A model generated the notes under the pieces. That model ran no database searches, was not told the origin of the DNA, and was given only the letters and a program-made list of their open reading frames with translations. The position numbers and the translations under genes were made by a program. From Porodaedalea pini (Eukaryota > Basidiomycota > Agaricomycetes > Hymenochaetales > Hymenochaetaceae), in assembly GCA_002794775.1 (NCBI GenBank), contig NBAY01000057.1:229044-293043 (forward strand): a stretch of 64,000 nucleotides of DNA, given 5' to 3'. Every line of letters starts with the position of its first letter. Within the stretch, counting starts at the first letter, position 1. This document shows positions 21,333-32,100 of the stretch, piece after piece.

Positions 21333-22808
21333 CTACACCTGACCCTTCGCAAAACCCTGCGAGTCGATGACCTCTTCATCAACGTCTTCTTCCTCCACAT
21401 AGTCCTCCACAGTCGACCTTCGAGTGTCTACGACTTCCTCGAATGCCAATTCCTTCATTGCGCCGAGCTCGTCGGCGAGGATACGACGTTCGCCTGGCGC
21501 CATCAGTTCCAGCATGCGCTGGATGATCGGTTTCCCCTGCGGGCACTTGCTCTTAAAGTGGTCCAGCCCGCCGCAAATCCAGCATGCGCGTCGACGTTGC
21601 GCCTCGTTCATCGAGACGTCCATTGGCTGACCCGCACCTCCAAAGGTAACGCCAGTCGCATCGCGCTTGTCGACGTGGGGGGCTGCGAATGAACGGCGGA
21701 TGGGCGGCGCCTGCTGGACCTGTGGGCGTGCGGGAGGTAGTGCATGGCCTCGTTGGATGGCGCAAATCTGCTGTTCGCCACGATCGATTTTGACGGTCTT
21801 CTTTTTCCAGTCTTCGTACTTCGTTGGGACCGGCGTCGACCTCAGTACTCCACGGACTACTTCGATGTTCATTGCGCGCTTTAGGCGATCGCAGATGACA
21901 CCCTCGTCTGTTAGCTCCGCTGCTTTGATGACTACGTCGAGGTCTTGGAAGAATTCGTCGGCTGAGAGGTCCTTCTGGGTCTTTTCTCGGAACTTCTTCA
22001 ACGCCTTCTCCTTTCTGTTCGGGTCATCGAAGGATGCATCCAGTCGTTCCTGGAACCTCGTCCAGCTATCCGTGAAGCTCACAACGCCATTCGTCGTGAA
22101 CTCTTGAACGTAATTCTGCACCCACGTCGACGCGTTGCCGCCCTTGAGATAGGAGAGTGCGACGTAGATCTTGCTCGACGATGAGGGGTACCTCGTGGGG
22201 TTCGCCGATACAAAGAGTAGAACTTCGCGCTTGAAGTTGAGGTAATCGTCACCGCCAGCAAATTTGCGTGGCCGGGCAACGTCAATGTTGGGGGGCGGAG
22301 CATTCGAGGTTTGCGCAGCGGGGGCATTCGCCGCTTGTTAAGTGAAGGCTGCAGCGATTAACGCTGCAAGCTCTCGTTGTTGTTGTTGAGTAAAACCCGT
22401 AGATGTCGACATTGTTGGTGTGGGCGTGCGGGACAAATGTTCGGGAGGTGTCGGTGGTGATGAGTCTCTACGGGGCGTACGATAACCTCCTGGTTCGCTT
22501 GGGAGGATGACCGACGATGTTGTGACCGTCGGTGATGATGGCGCACGTTGAGTTCTAGGCGCCCACCGAACTCGTTGAGCTTGTTCGTTAGTCAAGTACC
22601 AAGTGTGTCTGAGGTCGCTCCACCAGAGGTCGTGGGTGACGTTCTCGCTGTCGGTTACGACGTACGAAGCGCGGTCAGGGTCAAACCGCGACGATGAGGG
22701 TAGCACCCGCTGTTGTTCCTCTGTGAGATCTATTTTGACTAGACTGGGGGGGAACAGGGATGGGCTGCGAGTTAGATACAGGGTTACGCCAACGTTGAAT
22801 GGGTTCAT
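21333..22808 (-). pseudogene. Gypsy gag with one in-frame stop
   Basis: The first part (22808-22338) ends in AALIAAAFT-stop. The frame continues without shift as QAANAPAAQ, through the capsid-like region (FKREVLLFVS, DSWTRFQERLD) and the CCHC knuckle CWICGGLDHFKSKC, to an acidic tail. The stop is TAA in place of an expected CAA. It encodes the particle protein. Confidence 0.85.
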
Positions 22809-23133
22809 CGGCGAAGTTGATGATGAGGCGGTAGGAGCCGAGCGAGATCACGAATGAGATTGTTGTCGAGGCTTGTACTCGTCTGGTCACCCACGTCCAC
22901 GTCAGGTGCGTGCTCCACCAGAGGCTAATCCGGAGAGCCAGGGTCGGGAAAGGTTGGTTGGAGTGATTACATAATACACGAATGTCCGAAAACGTCCGGG
23001 CAGGGTTGAGGGTTGTCATTTAGGGGGTTTACACGTCAGGTCCTTCAAGGGGAGTGCTCCTCTAGACCGAGTGAGGGCGAGTCGACAGCGACGACGTACG
23101 CTGGGGATGAGCCTGGGTGGGGTTCTGCTTTTA

Positions 23134-23558
23134 TGTTAGGCGGGAGTCTGGGAGACGACTCGGACTGGGCAGGCCTCGGCTGACTGTCATCTGGGACATG
23201 TTATACTCGAGCGTAGACTCGGGACACGCTCACTCAGGCTAGGTCGTCGCGGAGGTAAGAGGATTAATACAAGTCTAAACTAATACAAGGGGGACGAGTC
23301 TCACCTAGGTCGTCGCGGAGGTAAGAGGAAAAGCAGAACAAGGAGTTCATGCGATTCCTGAGACCTTATATAGCGACGACCGTGAGACTATATTACCTAA
23401 CATTACATAATGAGCGGGAATGGAACAAATGAAGGTCATGTGAAGGGAGCGTGGGAAGTGATTGGAAAGATGATTAAAGATAATAAGAAAGAGCGGTTAA
23501 AAGGAAAGGAAAAAGGGAAAGGGGAAATAAAGAAAGGGTGAAAGTTCGAGTTCTGACA
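23134..23558 (-). repeat. Gypsy 5' LTR
   Basis: 425 bp, about 98% identical to 17282-17706. The internal region begins at 23133 on the minus strand (TAAAAGCAGAACCC), the expected primer-binding position. I could not assign a tRNA. Confidence 0.95.
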
Positions 23559-23563
23559 CTGCT
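23559..23563. repeat. Right CTGCT target duplication of the Gypsy element
   Basis: Matches 17277-17281. The copia RT sequence (LLWIANV) resumes here. Confidence 0.9.
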
Positions 23564-24196
23564 CTGGATTGCTAATGTACTTTGTGTTGACATTGCATTC
23601 ACAGTCAACATTCTTGCCCGATACATGCAGAAACCCAAACAAATCCACTGGGAAGCAGCTAAGAGAGTACTACGCTACCTTGGTGGGACTAAAGACCTTG
23701 GGATTGTATATTGTGCAGGGGGGATCAACACCCAACCGCGTACTCTGATTCTGACTGGGCTGGAGATTTGTCTGACAGGAAGTCAGTGGCCGGCCATGTC
23801 TTCATGTTCAATAATGGGCCTATAGCATGGAAATCACGAAAGCAGATGGTTGTGGCAAAATCTACCACTGAAGCTGAGTACTTGGCCGTATCATCTTGCG
23901 CACATGAAGCAATTTGGTTCTGCCATTTCTTCCAGGAGATCAACTGGCCATTCCATGACCAACCTATTGTAATTCATGTCGACAATCAAGCCGCAATACA
24001 AATGACAGAGAATCCAGTCTATCTTTCCAAGACTAAGCACATTGATATCCTGGCACATCACATTTGCGACAAAGTGGAAAAGGGATGCATATGTCTTTCT
24101 CATGTTGAAGGCGTCAACAACCCAGCGGACATCCTTACCAAACCTCTATCCCCCACTGCTCATGAGAAATGCGTCAAACTTCTCAAACTCGCTTGA
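23559..24196 (+). pseudogene. Copia RT end and RNase H, with one frameshift
   Basis: WIANVLCVDIAFTVNILARY and AKRVLRYLGGTKDLGI continue the copia polyprotein. A frameshift in a G-run near 23720 moves it to the frame of the RNase H: YSDSDWAGDLSDRKSV, VAKSTTEAEYLAV, HVDNQAAIQM, KTKHIDILAHH and NPADILTKPL. All usual copia RNase H boxes are kept. The stop is at 24194-24196. Confidence 0.9.
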
Positions 24197-24289
24197 TTTT
24201 TATTCTGCGCATCACTATCCCATCCTTTTTTATTAATATTTCCCTTTCCATTTTCTACTTCCGTCCATACACATTGCGATGAGGGGGGG

Positions 24290-24562
24290 TGTTGAGAGTC
24301 AAGGATCGACATCGCTCCTTTCCCGACTCCGTAGATCTTATGCCAGCCGCTTCATACTATTCCGAACCAGACCAGTGCGTATAAAGGACGCAACACTTCC
24401 CAATAGCCACCTCAGTCCTGTACCAATATTACAACTGAGGTGAGCTTTCCAATGCACAGTATTACCTTCCTATTTTCTTATGACTATTATGTAGATACAT
24501 TACACACAGGTATACATACATGAGTCCTGTACCAATACTACGACTGAGATACATTACACACA
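24290..24562 (+). repeat. Copia 3' LTR (3' end approximate)
   Basis: It begins TGTTGAGAGTC directly after the polypurine run GAGGGGGG. GTATAAAGGAC near 24378 could be its TATA box. Two small internal direct repeats (GTCCTGTACCAATA and GATACATTACACACAG) lie in its second half. The end is placed at the second ...ACACACA and cannot be proven without the 5' LTR. Confidence 0.55.
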
Positions 24563-24584
24563 GTTCCGAAAAATAATCATAATG

Positions 24585-26178
24585 CGACCCACTCGTTTCG
24601 CTTCAGCCCCGTTGCTGAAACTGCTGATCCAAGCTCGGAGAAACTGTATACCTCCATCGTGACTACACAATACTTCAATGTGGCGCTCGCGACTGTCCTG
24701 ATTTACAGTTCAAGTACGTCACATGTCCTTGCAAGCAATACATCGACTGATTTAACTCCCCAAGTCATTACAATGGGCAATGAGGTAAATAGCTCCTGCC
24801 TTATCATTCCGTTCAATAATCCAGAATATTGCATTGACAGGTTAAATACTTCTGGGTATGCTCTCACTATTGTTTGAATGATCAGCCGGACAAGCTAAGT
24901 GAGGTACCGAAGTCGAGGCCTTTCAACTCCATCAGTCTGATTTACTTCACGGTAAGCTCCTTCGGGTCCCAAAACAAGTCAGATTCACATGCTGCTATGG
25001 GAGTAGAATCGCTACATCGGTTTGCTTGGGGCTATTTCCAATGTAGTCTGTAAGAGACCGCATTTAACTAGCTGAAGCGGACAACTCTGCTTAAATAGTT
25101 TATCATTCTATCAGTTAACGAATTCGGAGAGAGGCTTGTAAGGCAAGTAACGAAATAAAGGCCTGCAATGATGATACCTGACTGTCTGAGCATCCTTCAT
25201 ATCTAGCTGTAGGTCCAAGTCATTGGCCATATATGTCCTCTACTGACTTGCAAGTTAGGTTTGGCTGCGAGATGGACTACTGCTGTGGCCAGTGGGTGGT
25301 TCGATGTTATCATTTGAAATTGTCACTTATCAAGTTGATAGACTTGGCCGTCGTCATCTTAATTGACTGTAAGAAAATTACTCCCATTTATTGTGACTGT
25401 CTATGATTATAACACAAACACAGACATCCTCCTCATTCGAGTCTTGGCACTTTATTATCAAGGTGTGTATCTCTTTTCTTAACAAGTAGCTACTGCCTGA
25501 GCTGATACAGATAGGAAATTGACTATATGCCTCAAGTCTCTCTTTGGCTTGGAAGCAGCTTCTTGCCTTGGCATGCTCGTTTATGGCTATTTGTTCGAAG
25601 GCAGTAAGATTCTCGAATACGCCAACATGTATCGTCACTGAATATGCCTCTTAGTTGCCATCGGTATTCTTGCAAATGGAAACACGATTTGCACGTTACA
25701 CAGAAGCCTTCCGCAATTAGTGGGCATAGCCTCTTGGTGAATACATTGCCTCATGCTGCAGCTTTTACTGATTCTAGACAGGTGTATACCGATGGCATAT
25801 GGACTAATCTTGCTGTACAAGGCTACAGAGTACTGGAAGTTGTCAGCCGGGTTCAAAGGCTTTAACCTGGTTAGGATTCTTATCCAAGATCAAATCATTT
25901 TCTACTTTTTGTAAGCACTCTGTTTATAGTATATGACTGGTCACCGATTTATCATTGCACACAGCGTTATTTTCTGTTCTATTCTAAAGATATCATACAA
26001 TCGCATATTTAACGACAATCGCTTCGCATCGGAACTCCTCAATGCGGCTGGAAGTCCTACGCTTCTCTGTGTTCTTGGTGGCCACCTTCTTATCCATTTG
26101 AAGGAGGCTGCTGATATGGGATTTAATGAAGGGACAAGCTACAGGTTGAGAAGCGTGAGTTCCATGGAGTTTTCCTGA
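24585..26178 (+). pseudogene. Broken DUF6533-type membrane protein gene
   Basis: The first exon reads THSFRFSPVAETADPSSEKL then VTTQYFNVALATVLIYSS with a GTACGT donor, as in the homologous fragment at 35490-35686. There the start is ATG, but here it is GTG. Later pieces include VILRVLALYYQG, AASCLGMLVYGYLFEGS and, at the end, SPTLLCVLGGHLLIHLKEAAD. This last box is very similar to the C-terminal end of the 40174-41865 gene. Several stops lie between (for example near 25480, 25640 and 25735). The family is a fungal multi-pass membrane protein of unknown function that is expanded in Agaricomycetes. Confidence 0.6.
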
Positions 26179-29047
26179 AGGCAAGCCATATTTGTTTTGG
26201 AGCTGCGAGCATCTGGCTTATTTGAGATCCAAATTGGTCATGTAGCACGACGGTAAACCGAGTTCAGCAAGAATCGTTAGAAATCTGTCTCTTGTTCTCA
26301 CGTGGAGCCTGGAGCTCTCATATTTTAATTCGAGGATCCGAGTCCTTGCCTGGCTCAATTTGCTTACGTATAATTGTATCAGCAAAACAAACACTAACAC
26401 GATTCAATCGTGAAAGACTCGACTCTTTCACTGCAGTGTCTCGCGGAAAAAGCAAGAGCTCGCAATTTTCCTTCTGCTAATCTCACTTTGGTCTATGATG
26501 CTTACGGTTGATGCGAGACATGACGGTGATGATTTTATCGCGTGCGACGAACGCGGCGGATGAGTGCTAGGCCTGGTACTGTGATACCGCCATTGATGAG
26601 TACTTGTTCTTGTTTCTTCAAGATACGGGCTAGAAATTTGACGTTCTTGCAATTCAGTGTCCTGATAGAGGGCACCTCTGAAAACCTTTGAGCTCTGCTG
26701 GTCGGTCTGGGAAAAGGCGGAATTGGTCTTTTCTTGCTGTAGTACCTTTGTTCCCCTAGGACGGCACTGCTCTAATCACTTTCTTAACTCTGCTCGCCTC
26801 CGGACACCGCCTCTACCTCTCGGATCCGATTATATCAAGTCCGACATTCTACGGTGCGGTGCAACACACGCCCTGAAACGAACAATGCTTCGATCCGGCG
26901 TTTAAGGAACTACGACCGTCCGCTCGCATCCAACGCAAGTAGCATGAGAAGTCGGGCTGGCTCTGTCTCTGCCCCTGATTAGGTACGGAATGTTAGTCTC
27001 TATTTCATGTCCGAAGCCGGCGAGATCGGGTATTGCGAGTCATGGCGGTGGCTGCCTTCTCTTATCTGTGTCTTGTTCGAGAGGTTATTACGGAACGAAG
27101 CGAAATTCGATCCGCTCAGAACTTGGGATAAGGATGAGGGTCAGGATCCTTTCTTGCGAGCGCTCGGAAACTTAGTTCCGGGGCGCGACCGAGGTCGGAG
27201 GAAGGACGGCGCCTTCCAGCAAGCTTGGAGCTGATGCCGAGCCTTCGACGGTGGACGATGTGCATATCATTCTTACGTCTGCTTCTGAGTCAGGCTCGTC
27301 GCGAGCACTGGAAGAGGCGCGGGTGGTGCCCTGTTTCTGGCGGCTTTACGTTATGGAAGAGTTTTTCCTCAAGGTAAATAATGTCTGTGAATGCGAGTAA
27401 TTCAAATCTATCTCTAGCGCTATTTCCGGTGCGTGCGGGTGTACGTGTTCTCCCCAGTTCGGTAATTAGATTCTGTGAGTATTGCTTACCTCTAGCGATA
27501 CTCGAGACGTCGTTTCTAGGATTTATGGGTACGGTCTTTATCGGTGATTTATCTAAGACCTAACGCCGCAGATGAATTTAGACCAGGCACACCTTTCGTG
27601 CGCGGACTCATGTACTACTCGTGGTCTCCTCGCGGTGATAATACCTAGCTAGCCGTGTCTTCACTAGCTTCCTTGTAATTCATAATTGAGTAGGTTTGAA
27701 GATCCCGAATCCAGTGTGGCCTAAACCGGTTGTAGAAACTCGTTTGAGCTCGACAAGTATTAGTCGACATGCGGATATACTTAAAAACGTCATGTTGGTT
27801 GGGGTGCTTATTGCAATGGCATGATATTATGAATTTGTTTGATACATGGATAGTGACGCTATTGCGAGGGAGACTTGTGGCGTCGTGTAAGGTAAGCTTC
27901 CGACGCCTCTCGGAAGTTGTAGATGCGCCTCCGTCTGCCAAGTGCCGAGTGTCCAAATTAGATGCATACGCTTATGTCGAGGGGCCTGGGCTTGAGGATT
28001 CCTCCTGATCCGTGTAAATCCACGTCTCTGGTCGGAAATTCGGGTCGTGAGGAGGAAGTGTGGACGTATATTGGACGTGACGGGAGCAGGGGCGTGGTAA
28101 GTCGAGATTATGGTCTAAATCGGATTGATGATGGGGCGTGTTGCTGATGGTGAGCCCAAAGGCGTCACTCTAACTGTGGTTTATCGATGGCGTTGTACGC
28201 CACCAGCGGTAGTTTGCAGGTTGAGCGCTGACGATAGTGTGGTGTCAAATTTGACGAATCTATTGACAATGGACTGTGTAATTTGCTTGCTGAGCAGGAT
28301 GACTGCGATGGCGTGCCGAGCGTGCATGAGCGGACATACGTTGGGGGTAATGATAACCCCGACGAGGGAACTCTGGGCAAGACGAATTTGAGATGGTTTG
28401 AACATAGATTGGGGCTTGAATCTTGGAGCATCTGGAGAAATTGGATTTGCGAAAAAAAGGGGGAGATGCGGGTTTATGTCGTGAGCCAAGAGAGAGGAAT
28501 GGAGGCGCAGAGATAAGCTGGTCTCATATTCATTTCGAGATTTCTTGTCAGATTTTTGTCTTGCTCATGCTTGGATCAAATGATTGAGGTGGCATGAGAG
28601 ACAGAGGCAGGTCTCACTGGCAGTCGTGTGTGTCTGAGTCGCCAATACGTTGGCCAGCGTCTTGACTCCATGGGGGTTTAAGGTGCAGTTTGCGGGATGA
28701 GCGGTGGTTGGGACTTGAATGCTGTCCATTCTGATATAAAATTTGCTGATTGAGTGGGGAAGACAAAAGCAGCGCGGAATGTTTGGATCTGATTGGTCTC
28801 CTTTCTGTTACTTGATTGGCGTTTCCTTTTCTGGACTATGTCGGGAGTAAACCTCGAGACTACGAAGACTGAGAGCGATATAAATTCGACATAGTACTTG
28901 TCTGCTACTCAATTGAAGCCTTGTGATATGTTTTATTTTACTTTTCATTACTGTGAATTTTAATTAATTAACTGGAATGCACTGGCGAATGAAACAGCAA
29001 ACAATAGCTGGAGACGGACTAGGAGGATGACATAATTCGCGCTGCCC
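26179..29047. other. Gene-poor stretch
   Basis: I recognise no gene, tRNA or repeat here. The longest frames are under 110 codons and lack family resemblance. A frame at 27007-27234 (EIGYCESWRWLPSLICVLFE...) is not repetitive and might be a degraded gene piece, but I cannot support it. Confidence 0.5.
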
Positions 29048-29050
29048 GCT

Positions 29051-29056
29051 TATAAT
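29051..29056 (+). promoter_or_regulatory. Possible TATA box of the HMG-CoA reductase gene
   Basis: TATAAT lies 122-127 bp upstream of the ATG at 29178, in a T/A island within GC-rich sequence. The distance suits a fungal promoter with a short leader. Confidence 0.35.
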
Positions 29057-29177
29057 TGCGCGACTTTTCTCGCGTCTCCACTGAAATTTCCCCAACCTCC
29101 CCACACGCCTTCGCCGTCAAGCACTACAGCGCCGTCGCCGTTCTCAACAACGAGCAGACGCAAAACAGACAGCGAAG

Positions 29178-32100
29178 ATGCGTGCCCTCCTGCGCCCGCT
29201 GGCGTCCCGCGCAGCGCGCAACCCCATTGAGGTCATCGTGCTCGGCTTCATTGCTGCAACGCTGGCCTACTTCCATGTCCTTGCTGCCATTCGCGAGTCG
29301 ACCTTTCTTTCACCGGCTATCCCAACTTCTCTGCGGCCTGCCCACGCTCTGTTACGCGATGCGCAGTGGGCGGCCGTCCCTGAGAGTGTATGGTCCGCAA
29401 GCGGGAATGAGGAACGCATGGAGCTCCAGCAAGTCGTATTCGGTCTCGACTCAAGTATAAGGCGGAGGAAGGCATTTGGAGACAACGAAGTCACATTTGG
29501 GGACCAGCAGCTGAAGGACGCCTTGCAGAACACAACGACGCGCCTCGCGCAGAACGCCGCTGTACACTTCCTCAGCGCTGGCGAACGCTCCGCAACTCTC
29601 ACGCTTGCTCTGCCTTCATCATCTGCACGCGATGCACTCGTTTCCTCTCTCAAGCGAGGGCTTCCGTATGATGGTGGTGCACGGTTCGTACTCGAGGCCG
29701 CGCCGACCGCACCGGAGCTCCTGCAGCATGGTCGCTGGGCTGCGTACGCCCTGCGCGCTCTCGTCACACGCTTCTCTGAGCTCGCACGTGCGGCGGACTC
29801 ACTGGATATCCTGCTCGTACTGGCCGGCTATATCCTCATGCACATCACGTTCTTCCGCCTCATCGTCTCCGCGCGTGCGCTTGGATCGCACTTTTGGCTT
29901 GCGGCGGCGATCTTCACGAGCAGCACGCTGGCCTTCGTGCTGGCGTTGCCCGTGGCTTTGCATGCGGGTGTGCCTGTCGACCCTGTACTGCTGACTGAGG
30001 CGCTGCCGTTCCTTGTATGCACAGTGGGATTCGACAAGCCTCTCCGCCTTGCGCGTGCTGTGTTCACTCACGAGCATCTCTTTGCACCGGCTCCCTCTTC
30101 CTCTGTCGCGCCACTCTCTTCAGATGGCACACTTACTCCTACCGGCCGCGCACATACACGGCCTTCGCCACCTGTTATGAAACCTGCTCATCAGGTACTG
30201 CTTGAAGCGCTTGATCGCGTAGGCAATGTACTACTGAGGGACTACGCACTCGAGATTTTTGTTCTTGTCGTCGGAGCGAGCTCGAAGGTCGGAGGACTCC
30301 GAGAAATGTGCGCCTTTGCGGCGATTATTCTGGCCTTAGATTGCTTGAGCGGTGTGACGTTCTATGTTGCAGTCATGGGCGTCATGATCGAGGTGAGTTT
30401 TAATTTTGTCAATTTCTTTTCTTGCATGTTTCTTCCCTCCGTGGCGTTCTTTACATCTCTCTTTTGATCCTTGGATGATGGATCGGTGTCATTTACGTTG
30501 CGGTCTCCGGCTCCGCCGCAATCATATGCCGAGTCATATTGCCGTCGCCATCGGGCGTCCGACGCCTCTATCTTTATTCATCACAAACATATGCTCGTAT
30601 CAAACCGCGCCTCTATCACCATTCTTGTTTCATTATTGCTTTTTTTTATCTCTGCATTTCGTTTCGTCTCATTAAAAAAACTCACTTTGCATCCCAACTC
30701 TTCGGCTCGCTTTCGTTCGCGTCGCCGGCTTCTCACCCTTTGTCTCTTTCCCCTTGTTCCTTCTTCCTCTGCATTTTAATCATCCTCGCTTCTATCTCGA
30801 GCATTGGCGATCTGCACGCGCGACTTATTGTGCATCGCTATTGTGCCCTTTCCATTCTTTGGCTTCGATTTTCGCTTTCGACTTAAAGTTTCATTTGCGC
30901 GTTATTGTGTATGGGGGACCGCGTCGCGACGCGGGTTCCTTGTTCTCGGCTTCACGTGACGGCGACTCGTCTTCTGCTTCATCTCTTCTATCCCTTCCTT
31001 CCTCGAGCTCCGTCCCAATTCAGTCACGTATGCGCCGTTGGCTTCCTTGCATCACAAAGAGCCCTGTCGGAACGCACGTTTCTTTTGACTTTTTAACTTA
31101 TTTCCGTTTCTTTTCTATACAATCACACTTCCGTTCACTTGCTTTTTGTTACTGCTCCTAATTATCTCATCCCTGATGCTGACGTACTATTTCTCCATGT
31201 CAGGTAAAGCGCATTAAGTACAGGCGCGCCTCCGCCTCTGCAGCTTCGACGGTTGCAAGTACCGCGCCGTCGCGATCAAGTTCGCGCCTCGGCTCTCCGA
31301 CGCGCAAGCCGCTCAAGTCCTTGCCGTCCCTGCCTAGCCTAGGATCGATGTCGAAGCTCGTTGGTCTTTCGAACTTGAGTACCGTCCAGAATGGACAGGA
31401 GACGGTAGCGATGCCCATGATGGGCGTGTCGCGTCCGCCGAGCGCGATGAGGAGGCGGAGCTCGCTTGTGAGCGCGGAGGAGAAACGCGCGAGAGAGGTG
31501 AGGGAGAGGGAGGTGAGGCAAGGACAGGGACAAGATCCGGTAGCGAGGCTGAAGTTACTTGTTGTGAGTTACTTCTTTTTTGTTCTGCGATGCTGGGATG
31601 AGTGCTGACGATAGTATACCCAGATCGTCTCGTTTGTCACGTTACATGTTCTCAACCTCTGCACGACGCTCACTCCGGCTACTGCGCTTGCTCGGATCAA
31701 CACTGCTGGCGCGCTGCACTTTGGAGAACCAGCGCTCGGTGGAGCGAGGAAAGTGGACGTCGCTGGCCCGCAAGTAGCGGGTGCCCTTGATCGTCTTGCA
31801 GCAGTATGGCTTTCGTCTCCATCTGCTTCTTCGTTGGAGAACGCGACTGCGGCGCAAGTTCATGCTCAGCCGCCCGACCTCTTGGTACAAATTAGCCCTC
31901 CGCTCTACGTCCATGTCTCCCCGCGCTCGAAGACTTCTAGCCATTCTCATTCCAATGCGTCTCCGAGCCTCAGCGCGTCGCAAGCGCAGAAGGAGCGGGA
32001 TGCGCAGAATGGACAGTGGGAGGCTTTCCTGTCCGGGTGGACCCGCCTCGTGGGCGACCCCGTTCTCTCGAAGTCGATCTCCCTGTCACTTGTACTATCA

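Larger units (their letters stand above)
17282..23558 (-). mobile_element. Ty3/gypsy chromovirus-type LTR retrotransposon
   Basis: Two 425-bp LTRs bound gag and pol on the minus strand. Pol order is protease, RT, RNase H, integrase and a C-terminal chromodomain, which defines chromoviruses. A polypurine tract (GAGGGGGGGTAA, minus strand) abuts the 3' LTR at 17706. The element is 6277 bp and sits in the copia RT. Stops and a changed RT catalytic residue show it is inactive, yet gene order is complete. Confidence 0.95.
1..24562 (+). mobile_element. Ty1/copia LTR retrotransposon, decayed and split by two nested insertions; 5' end outside the window
   Basis: The copia order gag, aspartic protease, GAG-pre-integrase, integrase, RT, RNase H and 3' LTR can be followed on the plus strand across 1-2592, 16130-17276 and 23559-24562. 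The two gaps are filled by a palindromic element and a minus-strand Gypsy element. Each insertion is bounded by a short direct repeat of copia sequence, so the host element can be joined without loss. Several in-frame stops (for example at about 706, 1822, 2500, 16442 and 16543) and frameshifts show it is inactive. It is the oldest layer of the nest, because both other elements sit inside it. The 5' LTR lies left of base 1. Confidence 0.9.

Noticed and set aside
26179..29047. tRNA or small RNA genes in the gene-poor stretch
   Set aside because: I looked for A- and B-box pairs and cloverleaf-like ends by eye and found none that I could support.
30393..31203. Frames inside the long HMG1 intron as extra exons or a gene
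   Set aside because: Pyrimidine-rich low-complexity translations, no family pattern, and the flanking exons join in frame without them.
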